A DNA stretch of 64,000 nucleotides from Gordonia sp. OPL2 (GCF_003797825.1 NZ_RKME01000020.1:1-64000), one strand, 5' to 3'. Positions 33,930 to 42,248 are shown, counted from the stretch's first letter. The notes: a model not told the origin generated them from the sequence alone. Translations and numbers: made by a program.

Positions 33930-35642
33930 CTAGGTCGCGGGCTGGGCCGGCAGGACGTGCTCGCCGGTCTTGTCACAGGAGAGTGCGAGTGAACTGATGT
34001 ACTGCTTCTCCCCGTTCGGGCCGGGCACCGCCGAGGCGATCATGTCCGGACGTTCGAAGTCGATGCCGGTGACGCAGCACGTCAGTCGCACATCGGTGGG
34101 GTTGCCGTGCTCGTCGTACATCGGGATGTCGATGCCGTCGTCGGTGCGCCGCAGGTAGTACTTGCCCTTGGTGGCGATGGCGATGATCGGCGGGAGGACC
34201 AACGCGAGTCCCAGGGCCACCAGCGGCGAGTACGGCTGGATGGCGTCCCCGAAGACGTGGAAGTACACCATGATCGACACGGCACCGGAGACGATCACCG
34301 ACACGAACCCGACAGGGTTGACGTTGTAGAGCATTCCGCGACGGAACTCGGGCTGCTTCGGGGAGATCTTCAGCAGGTACTTGTTGATCGCGATGTCGGA
34401 GGCGACCGTCACGATCCAGGCGATCGCCAGGTTGGCGTAGAAGTTCAGCAGCTCGTTGAGGAAGCTGAACATGTTGGCCTCCATCAGCACGATCGCGATG
34501 GCGACGTTGAAGACCAGGAACACGAGGCGACCCGGATAGGTCTTGGTGACGCGGGTGAAGCTGTTCGTCCATGCCAGCGATCCCGAGTACGCGTTGGTGA
34601 CGTTGATCTTCACCTGGCTGATCACCACGAGGATGACGGCCAAGGTCAGGGCCAACCAGTGCGGCATGAACTCTTCGTAGACCGCGAGGAACTGATGGAC
34701 CGGCTCGTTGGCGACACCGGCCTGTTCGGCGAAGTTCATGATCAGGTACACCGCCAGGAACAGACCCACGACCTGCTTGATCGCGCCGAAGATGACCCAG
34801 CCCGGGCCGGCGGTCAACACCGCGGTCCACCACTTGCGGCTGTTCTCCGGCGTGCGCGGCGGCATGAATCGGAGGTAGTCGATCTGCTCGGCGATCTGGG
34901 CGATCAACGAGAGGCAGACACCGGCGGCCAGCATCGTGCCGGCAAACGAGACACCGTGTCCTGCTTGCCCATCCGTGCCACCGCTGAAGGAGAGGAAGTC
35001 GCCGATGGCGTCCGGATGCCTGATCACGAGGTAGAGGAACGGTGCCACCATCATCAGCAACCACAGCGGCGTCGTCCACACCTGCAGCTTGGCGAGGGTG
35101 TTCATTCCGTAGATGACCAACGGGATGATCAGCACGGACGACAACAGATAGCCCAGCCACAACGGGATACTGAGTCCGAGTTTGAGTCCCTGCGCCATGA
35201 TCGAGCCCTCGAGGGCGAAGAAGATGAACGTGAACGAGGCGAAGATGACGTTCGTCAGCACCGACCCGTAGTACCCGAATCCGCTTCCGCGGGTGATCAA
35301 GTCGAGGTCGATGTTGAACCGGGCCGCGTAGTACGACAGCGGGTACCCGGTCAGCATGATCACCACGGCGAAGAACAGGATGCCCCAGAGCGCGTTGCCG
35401 GTGCCGTTCGCGATGCCGATGTTGGCACCGATGGCGAAGTCGGCGAGGTAGGCGATGCCGCCGAGTGCCGAGATCGCGACGACTCCCGGACCCCATTTGC
35501 GGTAGCTGCGCGGCGCGAACCGCAGCGTGTAGTCCTCGAGCGACTCACGCGCCGCCGCGGCCTGCGCGCCGGTCGCGATGATGCTGTGCTCCGCATTCTC
35601 GATCTCGCCGACACCGTCGGCGATATCCGTCTCTTTCGACAT
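33930..35642 (-). CDS. NCS1 family nucleobase/purine-type permease with extended C-terminus
   Basis: This 570-residue membrane protein has about twelve hydrophobic segments and resembles the NCS1 (purine-cytosine permease) family, with RKWGPGVVAISALGGIAYLAD, GSGFGYYGSVLTNVIFASF and YSGSLAWTNSFTR. The last 60 residues are hydrophilic and contain LTCCVTGIDFERPDM and ALSCDKTGEHV, a Cys-containing tail not usual in the family. ATG 35642 follows a region with no strong ribosome-binding site. Upstream is a 540-bp repeat block. With the downstream xdhC-like gene it may form a small purine-linked operon. The substrate is uncertain. Confidence 0.83.
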   Translation of the reverse strand: MSKETDIADGVGEIENAEHSIIATGAQAAAARESLEDYTLRFAPRSYRKWGPGVVAISALGGIAYLADFAIGANIGIANGTGNALWGILFFAVVIMLTGYPLSYYAARFNIDLDLITRGSGFGYYGSVLTNVIFASFTFIFFALEGSIMAQGLKLGLSIPLWLGYLLSSVLIIPLVIYGMNTLAKLQVWTTPLWLLMMVAPFLYLVIRHPDAIGDFLSFSGGTDGQAGHGVSFAGTMLAAGVCLSLIAQIAEQIDYLRFMPPRTPENSRKWWTAVLTAGPGWVIFGAIKQVVGLFLAVYLIMNFAEQAGVANEPVHQFLAVYEEFMPHWLALTLAVILVVISQVKINVTNAYSGSLAWTNSFTRVTKTYPGRLVFLVFNVAIAIVLMEANMFSFLNELLNFYANLAIAWIVTVASDIAINKYLLKISPKQPEFRRGMLYNVNPVGFVSVIVSGAVSIMVYFHVFGDAIQPYSPLVALGLALVLPPIIAIATKGKYYLRRTDDGIDIPMYDEHGNPTDVRLTCCVTGIDFERPDMIASAVPGPNGEKQYISSLALSCDKTGEHVLPAQPAT

Positions 35643-35841
35643 GCGTCTCCCTCGCAAGGTCATCGGCCTCTTCGGGGGTGAACGAGGCCTTTGATGAAGC
35701 TAGGGACGGGTCGTTTCGATCACTTGATCGGAATGTTTCGGACGTGAAAACTGCGATGCCGACTCTCGCTCGTGTCGTATTTGTCCGAATTGCCGGTGAT
35801 GTCACCGCTGAGTGATGAGCCGGGTGCACCCACCTCGCTAC

Positions 35842-35904
35842 CTCGCCGACCGGGTCCAGAACTTCGCCGACCGGGTCCAGAATCTCGCCGAGTGGGTCCA
35901 GAAC
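35842..35904 (+). repeat. 21-bp tandem repeat, three units (third locus)
   Basis: Units at 35842-35862, 35863-35883 and 35884-35904 share the core TCGCCGACCGGGTCCAGAA. They differ from the 19280-19342 family by GGGTCC in place of GTGCCC. The array lies upstream of the NCS1 gene and directly before the TGGTCGAGTAG composite element. Confidence 0.8.
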
Positions 35905-35909
35905 TTCCG

Positions 35910-36155
35910 GGTCTCGATACGCCGGGTTCGCTACGCTCACTCGGCTACTCGACCAGCAAACAGGTAGAACAGCGTCCCCCACCAACCAACCGCCGATCGA
36001 GCAGCCACCGACCAACAAACAGGCAGAGCAGAGTCCCGACCAACAAACCGCCGATCGAGCAGCCACCGACCAACAAACAGGCAGAGTCCTGACCGACAAA
36101 CCGATGATCGAGTAGCCACCGAGCCGCCAGGCGAGGCGGCGTATCGAGATCACCG
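35910..36155. repeat. TGGTCGAGTAG-family composite with inverted ends and 58-bp internal repeats
   Basis: The element begins GGTCTCGATACGCC (about 35911) running into CTACTCGACCAGCA, and ends with GATCGAGTAGCC (about 36107) running to GGCGTATCGAGAT (about 36139-36151), so the two ends are inverted. Inside are direct units about 58 bp apart (CCGATCGAGCAGCC at about 35994 and 36052) and a third at about 36107, with CAACAAACAGGCAGAG between. The 540-bp gap from 35643 to 36182 holds this element and the 21-bp array, and no gene was recognised in it. Confidence 0.8.
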
Positions 36156-36182
36156 CGAGGATTCAGGACCCGCTCGGCGAGG

Positions 36183-36914
36183 TCAGCGGCCGGTGAACCG
36201 CGGAGCCCGCTTCTCGACGCGCGCGGCCCGCCCCTCGGCGAGATCCTCACTCTCCCAAGCACGCATCATCGCGGTGAGCCGCTGCGCCTCGGGTTCGTCA
36301 CGGGCACCGTCGCCGTTGAGCACCATCTTGTAGTGCTGCAGCGTGAGGGGCGCGAGGTCGGCGATGGTCGCGGCCCACTGTCGGGCGTCGGCGAGATCGC
36401 CGATCCGGTTGGCGAATCCGAGCGCGTGGGCGCGTTCGGACGACAGCGGGTCGCAACCGATCAACATGCCCCGTGCCTGTCCGGACCCGACGAGGGACAC
36501 CAGTCGACGGATCGTCCATTCGTCCACCGCGACGCCGATCTTGGCGGCCGGGATGCCGGCCAGGGCGTCGGGCGCCATCACGCGCAGGTCCGCCGCCATG
36601 GCCAACTGGAGTCCGGCGCCCAGCGCCGATCCGTTGAGGGCGGCGATCACCGGCACCGGCGTGGTCTCGATCTGCTGCAGGGTGGCGATCAGCCGGTCGA
36701 GGAACGCCCGGTCGTAGACGGGGCCGGACAGATCCGCACCCGCACAGAACACGGGTCCGCGCCCGGTCAGCACGATGGCACGGGCCTGCGCCTCCACCGC
36801 CGCGGCGAACGCCTCGGAGAGCCCGTTGACCATCTCCTCGTCGAGCGCGTTCCGCTTGTCCGTCCGGTCGAGTTCGATGGTGACGACGGCACCGTCTGCA
36901 GACGAGTGAATCAT
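36183..36914 (-). CDS. echA6: Enoyl-CoA hydratase-family protein, EchA6-like
   Basis: This 243-residue crotonase-fold protein has the oxyanion-hole segments FCAGADLSGP and NGSALGAGLQLAMAADLRVMAPDALAG, and its length equals that of M. tuberculosis EchA6 (Rv0905). EchA6 binds acyl-CoA in mycolic-acid precursor supply and lacks the usual catalytic glutamates. Here the corresponding positions do not show the ordinary hydratase pair, so a binding rather than catalytic role is likely, though not proven. It ends in RAPRFTGR, like EchA6. It is divergent from the flavoprotein monooxygenase gene, with only 18 bp between start codons. Confidence 0.85.
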   Translation of the reverse strand: MIHSSADGAVVTIELDRTDKRNALDEEMVNGLSEAFAAAVEAQARAIVLTGRGPVFCAGADLSGPVYDRAFLDRLIATLQQIETTPVPVIAALNGSALGAGLQLAMAADLRVMAPDALAGIPAAKIGVAVDEWTIRRLVSLVGSGQARGMLIGCDPLSSERAHALGFANRIGDLADARQWAATIADLAPLTLQHYKMVLNGDGARDEPEAQRLTAMMRAWESEDLAEGRAARVEKRAPRFTGR

Positions 36915-36932
36915 GTGCCGAAGCCTACCCAG
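36915..36932. promoter_or_regulatory. 18-bp gap between divergent start codons
   Basis: The ATG of the EchA6-like gene (36914) and the ATG of the flavoprotein gene (36933) are separated by GTGCCGAAGCCTACCCAG. No ribosome-binding site fits either gene in the gap, so each promoter must lie in the opposite gene's coding part or the mRNAs are leaderless. A TAGGCT-like -10 box reads toward echA6 (rc of AGCCTA, about 36922-36927). Confidence 0.5.
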
Positions 36933-38099
36933 ATGACAGACTGGGGCACTGTGGCCGCCCGAGATCCCGACCTGAGCACGACCGACCCCGAGGTCGACCC
37001 CGACTGCGACGTCCTCATCATCGGCGGCGGTCAGGCGGGGTTGTCGGCCGCATATTTCCTGCAGCGATTCGGTCTCGACAACCGCTACCAACTCCTCGAC
37101 CACGCACCCGGCCCCGGTGGCGCCTGGCAGTTCCGCTGGCCGACGCTCACCCTGGCCGCGGCGAACAGGGTGCACGACCTGCCGGGATACGGCCTGATCG
37201 AGGCGCTCGGCCGTGACTGTGACAGCTTCCCTGCGGCGACGGCGGTCCCCGAGTACTTCGGCAAGTACGAGGAGAAGTTCGACCTGCGTGTGCGCCGTCC
37301 GGTGACCGTCCGCACCGTCGACCGCTCCGACGACGGTTTCGTCACGACGCTGGGCGACGGGCGTGAGATCACCTCCCGCACGATCATCAACGCCACCGGC
37401 ACGTGGGAGCGCCCGTTCATCCCCCACCTCCCCGGTATCGCCGACTTCCGCGGCCGACAGCTGCACACCCATGATTACGTGGGCCCCGAGGAGTTCGCGG
37501 GGCAGCGCGTCCTGGTGGTCGGCGCCGGCATCTCGGCCGTGCAGCTGCTCATCGAGATCGCCCGCGAGGCACCGGGTGTCGAGACGTTCTGGTGTTCTCG
37601 GACCGAACCCGTCTTCGATTCGACGCCCTTCGATCCGGAGAAGGGTCGTCGGGCGGTCGCCCGGGTCGAGGAACGGGTGCGTGCCGGCCTGCCACCGACC
37701 TCGGTCGTCTCGGTGACCGGCCTCGCCCTCACCCCGACGATCGCGGCGGCGCGCGACGACGGCATCCTCGCGTGGCGGCCGATGTTCACCCGCATCACCG
37801 AGACCGGGGTGTGCTGGGATTGCGGACTGCCCGCCGACGACGCAGCCACGGGCACCGACCACCTCGACGTCGACGTCATCTTCTGGAACACGGGATTCCG
37901 CAGCTCACTCGACCACCTCTCCCGGCTGCGTCTGCGCGGGCCCGGCGGCGGCATCACCATGAGCGGACGCCTGGCCACCACCGTTGCGCAGGACCCGCGC
38001 ATCCAGCTCCTGGGCTACGGGCCGTCGGCGTCCACGATCGGCGCCAATCGCGCCGGACGCGAAGCCGCTCGCAACATCGCCGATCTCCTGTCCACATAA
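36933..38099 (+). CDS. FAD-dependent flavoprotein monooxygenase-like oxidoreductase
   Basis: This 388-residue protein has two Rossmann GxGxxG sites: LIIGGGQAGLSAAYFL near residue 28 for FAD and RVLVVGAGISAVQLL near 190 for NADPH. The layout matches two-dinucleotide-binding flavoproteins (FMO/Baeyer-Villiger/TrkA-like). A full BVMO signature was not seen, and it is shorter than classic BVMOs (about 500), so a smaller NAD(P)-flavin oxidoreductase is likely. FWNTGFRSSLDHL near the end is the ATG-type motif of the group. ATG 36933 gives MTDWGTVAARDPDLS. It is divergent from echA6 and followed by the XRE gene. Confidence 0.83.
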   Translation: MTDWGTVAARDPDLSTTDPEVDPDCDVLIIGGGQAGLSAAYFLQRFGLDNRYQLLDHAPGPGGAWQFRWPTLTLAAANRVHDLPGYGLIEALGRDCDSFPAATAVPEYFGKYEEKFDLRVRRPVTVRTVDRSDDGFVTTLGDGREITSRTIINATGTWERPFIPHLPGIADFRGRQLHTHDYVGPEEFAGQRVLVVGAGISAVQLLIEIAREAPGVETFWCSRTEPVFDSTPFDPEKGRRAVARVEERVRAGLPPTSVVSVTGLALTPTIAAARDDGILAWRPMFTRITETGVCWDCGLPADDAATGTDHLDVDVIFWNTGFRSSLDHLSRLRLRGPGGGITMSGRLATTVAQDPRIQLLGYGPSASTIGANRAGREAARNIADLLST

Positions 38100-38115
38100 C
38101 GATTCGCGCTCACTG

Positions 38116-38145
38116 TTGACAAAGTGTTGTGTTTTCACAACACTT
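38116..38145 (+). promoter_or_regulatory. XRE operon promoter with a perfect palindromic operator
   Basis: A consensus -35 hexamer TTGACA (38116-38121) abuts a perfect 10-bp inverted repeat, AAGTGTTGTG (38122-38131) and CACAACACTT (38136-38145), separated by TTTT. It lies 6 bp before the GTG start of the XRE regulator, so the operator overlaps the promoter and is probably the regulator's own autorepression site. TCACAACACTTGAC is also a possible second -35-like word. Confidence 0.8.
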
Positions 38146-38151
38146 GACGCC

Positions 38152-38466
38152 GTGAGCCCAGTTCGGAGGGGTGAGAAACTCCCGATCTTCAACCGCATCG
38201 GTGTCCTACGGGCCGAGCGGAAGATGACACGGGCTCGGCTCGCCGAACTGGTCGGCATCAATGTGCAGTCGGTCGGCGCACTGGAACGGGGCGACAATTA
38301 CCCCAGTCTCGACCTCGCCTTCCGCATCTGCGCGGTCTTCGATCTCCCGGTCGAGGCGGTGTTCAGCCGCCATGAGTTCGCGGCGATGTCGGCCGAGCTG
38401 TATCAGCGGGCCACGTCTGACCGGGCCGCGCACGATCGTCAGCCCGACCGGGGAGGAGCCCGATGA
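38152..38466 (+). CDS. XRE-family regulator of the ABC exporter operon
   Basis: This 104-residue helix-turn-helix protein carries NRIGVLRAERKMTRARLAELVGINVQSVGALERGDNYPSLDLAFRICAVF, split here over residues 13-60, the classic XRE domain. It is close to the YozG-type regulators that accompany NatA/NatB ABC exporters. GTG 38152 is chosen as the start (VSPVRRGEK); it lies directly after a palindromic operator. It overlaps the next gene by 4 bp (ATGA). It most likely represses its own operon. The substance sensed is unknown. Confidence 0.86.
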   Translation: MSPVRRGEKLPIFNRIGVLRAERKMTRARLAELVGINVQSVGALERGDNYPSLDLAFRICAVFDLPVEAVFSRHEFAAMSAELYQRATSDRAAHDRQPDRGGAR

Positions 38467-39098
38467 GAGACCCACACTCCGCCATCCCGGACGAGGCGAC
38501 CCCGGCCTGGTGGCGTCGGTACGACAACTGGCGGGCCGAGCGCCATCTGCAGTTCGACGAGAAGCACGCTCGCCGCCTGCGTTCGTGGCGGAACCGCCGC
38601 GGTGCGCGGCGTCTGGTGCGTGTCCAGATCGTCTCTCTCGCAGTCGCATTGATCGGCGCCGGGATGGCCTTCGGCACTCCGTGGTTCGTCGTGCCGTTCA
38701 TCGTGGGCCTGGCCGGTTCCATCGCGACCCAGTACGCATTGCGCGTCGTCACCGGATCCGTCGCCGACACGCCGGTCCCGGCGCTCGACGAGATCCAGCT
38801 CGCGCAACGCAATTCAGCGCGATCCATAGGCTTCTTCGCCCTGTACACACTCATGTTCATCCCCTACGTGATCCTGATGATCCTGGGATCGCGCGACAGT
38901 GTGGACGGCGATCTCGTCTACGGCACCGGGGTACTGCAGATCACCCTGGTCGTCGTCGCCGTCGTCCTGCCGACGATGCTCACCGCCTGGTGGATGAACG
39001 ATCCCGATCCCGAAGACCTGATCGCCGCGGAGACACCCTTCCCGGAGACAGATCGCCCACAGACCGAACCCACCGATTCAGAACGGAGTCACCGATGA
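38463..39098 (+). CDS. Membrane protein of the XRE-ABC operon
   Basis: This 211-residue protein has a charged N-terminal segment of about 50 residues (RRYDNWRAERHLQFDEKHAR) and about four hydrophobic segments (VQIVSLAVALIGAGMAF, WFVVPFIVGLAGSI, GFFALYTLMFIPYVILMIL, LQITLVVVAVVLPTMLTAWW). A short acidic tail follows. I do not recognise a family with known function. Its 4-bp overlaps with the XRE gene on one side and the ABC ATPase on the other show that it belongs to the transporter operon, perhaps as an accessory membrane subunit or sensor. Confidence 0.8.
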   Translation: MRDPHSAIPDEATPAWWRRYDNWRAERHLQFDEKHARRLRSWRNRRGARRLVRVQIVSLAVALIGAGMAFGTPWFVVPFIVGLAGSIATQYALRVVTGSVADTPVPALDEIQLAQRNSARSIGFFALYTLMFIPYVILMILGSRDSVDGDLVYGTGVLQITLVVVAVVLPTMLTAWWMNDPDPEDLIAAETPFPETDRPQTEPTDSERSHR

Positions 39099-40000
39099 AC
39101 GACCCGTTGATCGTCGACGGACTACACAAGAGATATGGCGACCTGATAGCACTGCAGGACATGACGTTCCAGGTCGCGCCCGGCGAACTGTTCGGATTCG
39201 TGGGGAGCAACGGGGCGGGCAAGTCGACGACGATGCGGATCATCCTCGGCGTCCTCGCCGCGGATGCCGGACGGGTCTCGCTCGGCGATCGCCCGATCGA
39301 CCTGCAGACCCGACGCAACATCGGCTACATGCCCGAAGAGCGCGGCCTGTACCCGAAGATGAAGGTGGGCGAACAGCTGATCTTCCTCGCTCGGCTGCAC
39401 GGCATGTCGTCGGAAGCGGCTCGGGACAGTATGCAACGGTGGACGACCCGACTCGGTGTGGACCATCGCGTCGACGACGACGTCGCCGATCTCAGCCTCG
39501 GCAACCAGCAACGCGTCCAGCTCGCGGCGGCGCTCATCCATGATCCGCAGGTGCTCGTCCTCGACGAGCCGTTCTCCGGCCTCGACCCGGTCGCCGTCGA
39601 CGTGATGAGTGACGTGCTGAAGGAAAAGGCGGCCGAGGGCATCCCCGTCGTGTTCTCGTCGCATCAGCTGGATCTGGTGCAACGCCTGTGTGACCGCGTC
39701 GGGATCGTCGCGCGGGGACAGATGCGCGCGCTCGGACGCGTCGACGATCTCCGGGCGCGGGAGGGCGTCACCCTCGAGGTCGTCGGTCCCCCGACCCACA
39801 CGCGCTGGGCCGACGGCCTTTCCGGGATCGTGTCGGCGGACTACGCCGTCGACTCGGATCTGACCACGCTGCGGATCGATCCCGCCACCGCCGACGACCA
39901 GACCATCCTCGCGGCGGCGATGCGATCCGGCCCGGTGCACCGCTTCGCCACGTCGACACCGTCCCTGACCGAGCTGTTCCGAGAGGTGGTCTCCGCATGA
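39095..40000 (+). CDS. ABC transporter ATP-binding protein (NatA-like)
   Basis: This 301-residue ATPase has Walker A GSNGAGKST, signature LSLGNQQRVQLAAALIHDP, Walker B VLVLDEPFSGLDP and an H-loop in FSSHQLD. A C-terminal extension of about 70 residues is typical of drug/sodium exporter subunits. ATG 39095 overlaps the previous stop (ATGA), and its own end overlaps the permease start (ATGA). It drives the ABC-2 permease encoded next. The exported substance is not evident, though NatA/NatB homologues extrude sodium or antibiotics. Confidence 0.92.
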   Translation: MNDPLIVDGLHKRYGDLIALQDMTFQVAPGELFGFVGSNGAGKSTTMRIILGVLAADAGRVSLGDRPIDLQTRRNIGYMPEERGLYPKMKVGEQLIFLARLHGMSSEAARDSMQRWTTRLGVDHRVDDDVADLSLGNQQRVQLAAALIHDPQVLVLDEPFSGLDPVAVDVMSDVLKEKAAEGIPVVFSSHQLDLVQRLCDRVGIVARGQMRALGRVDDLRAREGVTLEVVGPPTHTRWADGLSGIVSADYAVDSDLTTLRIDPATADDQTILAAAMRSGPVHRFATSTPSLTELFREVVSA

Positions 40001-41226
40001 GCTCCCCGAACACGACACCCCGCGTGCCGTCCGATCACGCGGCGGGTGCCGGCGCCGCGCAGGCGATCTGGCTGATCGCCGAACGCGAGATCGTCACCCG
40101 CGCGAAGACCCGCTCCTTCCTCATCAGCACCGGCCTGCTGATGGTGGTGATCATCGTCGGCGCCATCGTCTGGTCGGCGTTCAGCGGCGGCGACGACGCC
40201 GATCGTGTCGGCGTCGTCGGGCAGGACGCCGCGCTCTCGTCGACCATCGAGGAGTTCGGCTCGGCCACGGGTACTTCCGTCGACGTGATCACAGTGTCGT
40301 CGGCCGAGGAGGCACGCAGCAAGGTCGCCGACGGCGACCTCGACGCCGCGCTCGTCCCCGGAGCGTCGACCGGCCAGTTCGTCGCGCTCTCCAAGAGCGG
40401 ACTGAACCCCACGCTCGACGGGATCCTGCGGTCCTCGGTGGAGCAGGTCGGTCTGAACCGCGCCCTGGCCGAACGTGGGGTCGACGCCGCGTCGCTCCCG
40501 CGCGCGACGATCACCGTCGAACAGACGACGCCGGACAAACCCGATGAGGGACAACGCATCGTGATCGCGCTCGTCGGCACCATCCTGCTGATCACGGCGA
40601 TCATGATGGGCGGATCGATGGTCGCGGTCGGCGTCGTCGAGGAGAAGACCTCGCGTGTGGTCGAGTTGTTGCTGGCCACCATCAAGCCGCTACATCTGCT
40701 GTGGGGCAAGATCATCGGCATCGGTGCGATCGCCATGGCCCAGGTGCTCCTGCTGGGTGCCACGGCGCTGATCGCGGGGAAGGTCACCGGTCTGTTGACC
40801 ATCCAGGGCACGGCGATCGGGATGTTCGCTGCGGTGATCGCGTGGTTCGTCCTCGGATTCCTGTTCTTCGCCACGCTGTATGCGGCGACGGGGGCGCTGG
40901 TGTCCCGGCAGGAGGAACTCAACGCGAGCTCGGCGCCGCTGACCATCCTGGCGATGGCCGTGATGTATTCGGGCATCTTCGGTATCCAGGCCCTCGACTC
41001 CACCCTCATCCAGGTGCTGACCTGGATACCGCCGTTCAGTGCCGCGCTGATGCCGATCCGGATCGCCACCGGCGACACCTCGACAGTCCAGGTGATCGTC
41101 ACGTTCGTGCTGATGATCCTGGCGTGCGCGGCCGCCACCTGGTTCGCCTCGCGGATCTACCAGCGGTCGATCCTGCGCACCGGTACCCGCATCAAATGGG
41201 GTGAGGCGCTGTCCTTGGCGCGGTGA
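39997..41226 (+). CDS. ABC-2 type permease (NatB-like)
   Basis: This 409-residue permease starts with a charged leader and the segment AIWLIAEREIVTRAKTRSFL, then one transmembrane helix, an outside domain of about 140 residues, and five further helices (IVIALVGTILLITAIMMGG, IIGIGAIAMAQVLLLG, MFAAVIAWFVLGFLFFATLY and others). EEKTSRVVELLLATIKP is the coupling-type block of the NatB family. It is the last gene of the operon. The gap to the convergent crotonase gene is only 2 bp. Confidence 0.9.
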   Translation: MSSPNTTPRVPSDHAAGAGAAQAIWLIAEREIVTRAKTRSFLISTGLLMVVIIVGAIVWSAFSGGDDADRVGVVGQDAALSSTIEEFGSATGTSVDVITVSSAEEARSKVADGDLDAALVPGASTGQFVALSKSGLNPTLDGILRSSVEQVGLNRALAERGVDAASLPRATITVEQTTPDKPDEGQRIVIALVGTILLITAIMMGGSMVAVGVVEEKTSRVVELLLATIKPLHLLWGKIIGIGAIAMAQVLLLGATALIAGKVTGLLTIQGTAIGMFAAVIAWFVLGFLFFATLYAATGALVSRQEELNASSAPLTILAMAVMYSGIFGIQALDSTLIQVLTWIPPFSAALMPIRIATGDTSTVQVIVTFVLMILACAAATWFASRIYQRSILRTGTRIKWGEALSLAR

Positions 41227-41228
41227 CC

Positions 41229-42221
41229 TCAGGAGTGGCGGACGTCGGCGATCTCATCGGCGAGTCCCCACGCCACTGCGGTGTCCGCTCCGATGGCGGT
41301 GCCGGACACCGCGAGGTGAAAGGCCCGCCACCGACCTATGCGGCGTGGGATGCCGACCGTTCCGCCCGCGCCCGGGATCAGTCCCATCCCGACCTCGGGG
41401 AGCCTGATCACGACCTGCGGGTCGACGACGACGCGCCCGACGAGACCCGGCAGTTCGATCCCCGCGCCCACACATGACCCGTGCAGAAATGCCGTTGTCC
41501 GCTCGGCGATCTCGGCCAGTCGGACGCCGGCACCACCGACCGTCCGGACGATGTGGGCGGTCGCCGGGTCCGGCGTCGTGCCGAACTCGTCGAGATCGCC
41601 GCCGGCACAGAACACCGGGCCGTTGCCGCGGAGCTCGACCGCGCCGATGGTGTCGTCGATGACCGCGACGTCGAGCAGCTCGACGAGCGCGTCGCGCAGC
41701 GCCGCACCGAAGGCATTGCGACGTTCGGGCCGGTTCAGGGTGATGATCAGCCGATCGCCGAGTCGCTCGGCGAGCACCGGTGGTTGCGCCGGGGTCGGCG
41801 GGAGCGGTCGCGGTCCGCGGTCGGCGAGCCAGGCGGCGAACTCGGTTCCGCCCAGCAGGGTCGAATACGCCCAGGATTCGATGTCCAGGGCCTGTCGCAC
41901 CGACACTTCCACGCCGGTGCGCAGGACCGCCGCGACCGTCGTCGACGCCTGCGGACGTCGTGCAACCAGGATCGCGAGGTCACGAGCCGCGGTCTCCGGG
42001 TCGTCGGCGCCGACCATCGAGGGATGCCGTGATTCCTCGGCCGTCGGTGCGTAGACGACGTCGCATCGTTGCGCCGCCGACACCAGATCCGGCTCATCGA
42101 CCGGGCCGGTGACGAATCCGACCCGGACGTGGCCGGAATGACGGTCCGACGACCAGGCCAGACGATCCCAGGCGTCGGCGTCGAGGATGTTCGCGACAAA
42201 CGGTTCGGCAGTGGCGATCAC
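41229..42221 (-). CDS. Enoyl-CoA hydratase/isomerase family protein with extended N-terminus
   Basis: This 330-residue protein contains a C-terminal crotonase domain (GDRLIITLNRPERRNAFGAALRDALVE, FCAGGDLDEFGT, GSCVGAGIELPGLVGRVVVDP, EVGMGLIPGAGG). That last block keeps acidic residues that are in the active site of hydratases. The first 120 residues are an N-terminal extension not seen in typical crotonases. It is convergent with the ABC permease and starts 27 bp downstream of the photolyase stop. A specific substrate cannot be given. Confidence 0.82.
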   Translation of the reverse strand: MIATAEPFVANILDADAWDRLAWSSDRHSGHVRVGFVTGPVDEPDLVSAAQRCDVVYAPTAEESRHPSMVGADDPETAARDLAILVARRPQASTTVAAVLRTGVEVSVRQALDIESWAYSTLLGGTEFAAWLADRGPRPLPPTPAQPPVLAERLGDRLIITLNRPERRNAFGAALRDALVELLDVAVIDDTIGAVELRGNGPVFCAGGDLDEFGTTPDPATAHIVRTVGGAGVRLAEIAERTTAFLHGSCVGAGIELPGLVGRVVVDPQVVIRLPEVGMGLIPGAGGTVGIPRRIGRWRAFHLAVSGTAIGADTAVAWGLADEIADVRHS

Positions 42222-42248
42222 GACGTCAGCCTAGCCGCATCGGTCCGG

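Noticed and set aside
36183..37862. Large minus-strand frame of 559 residues upstream of the EchA6-like gene
   Set aside because: Its first 300 residues lie antisense to the flavoprotein gene and show no domain, whereas the last 243 residues match EchA6 from its own ATG at 36914.
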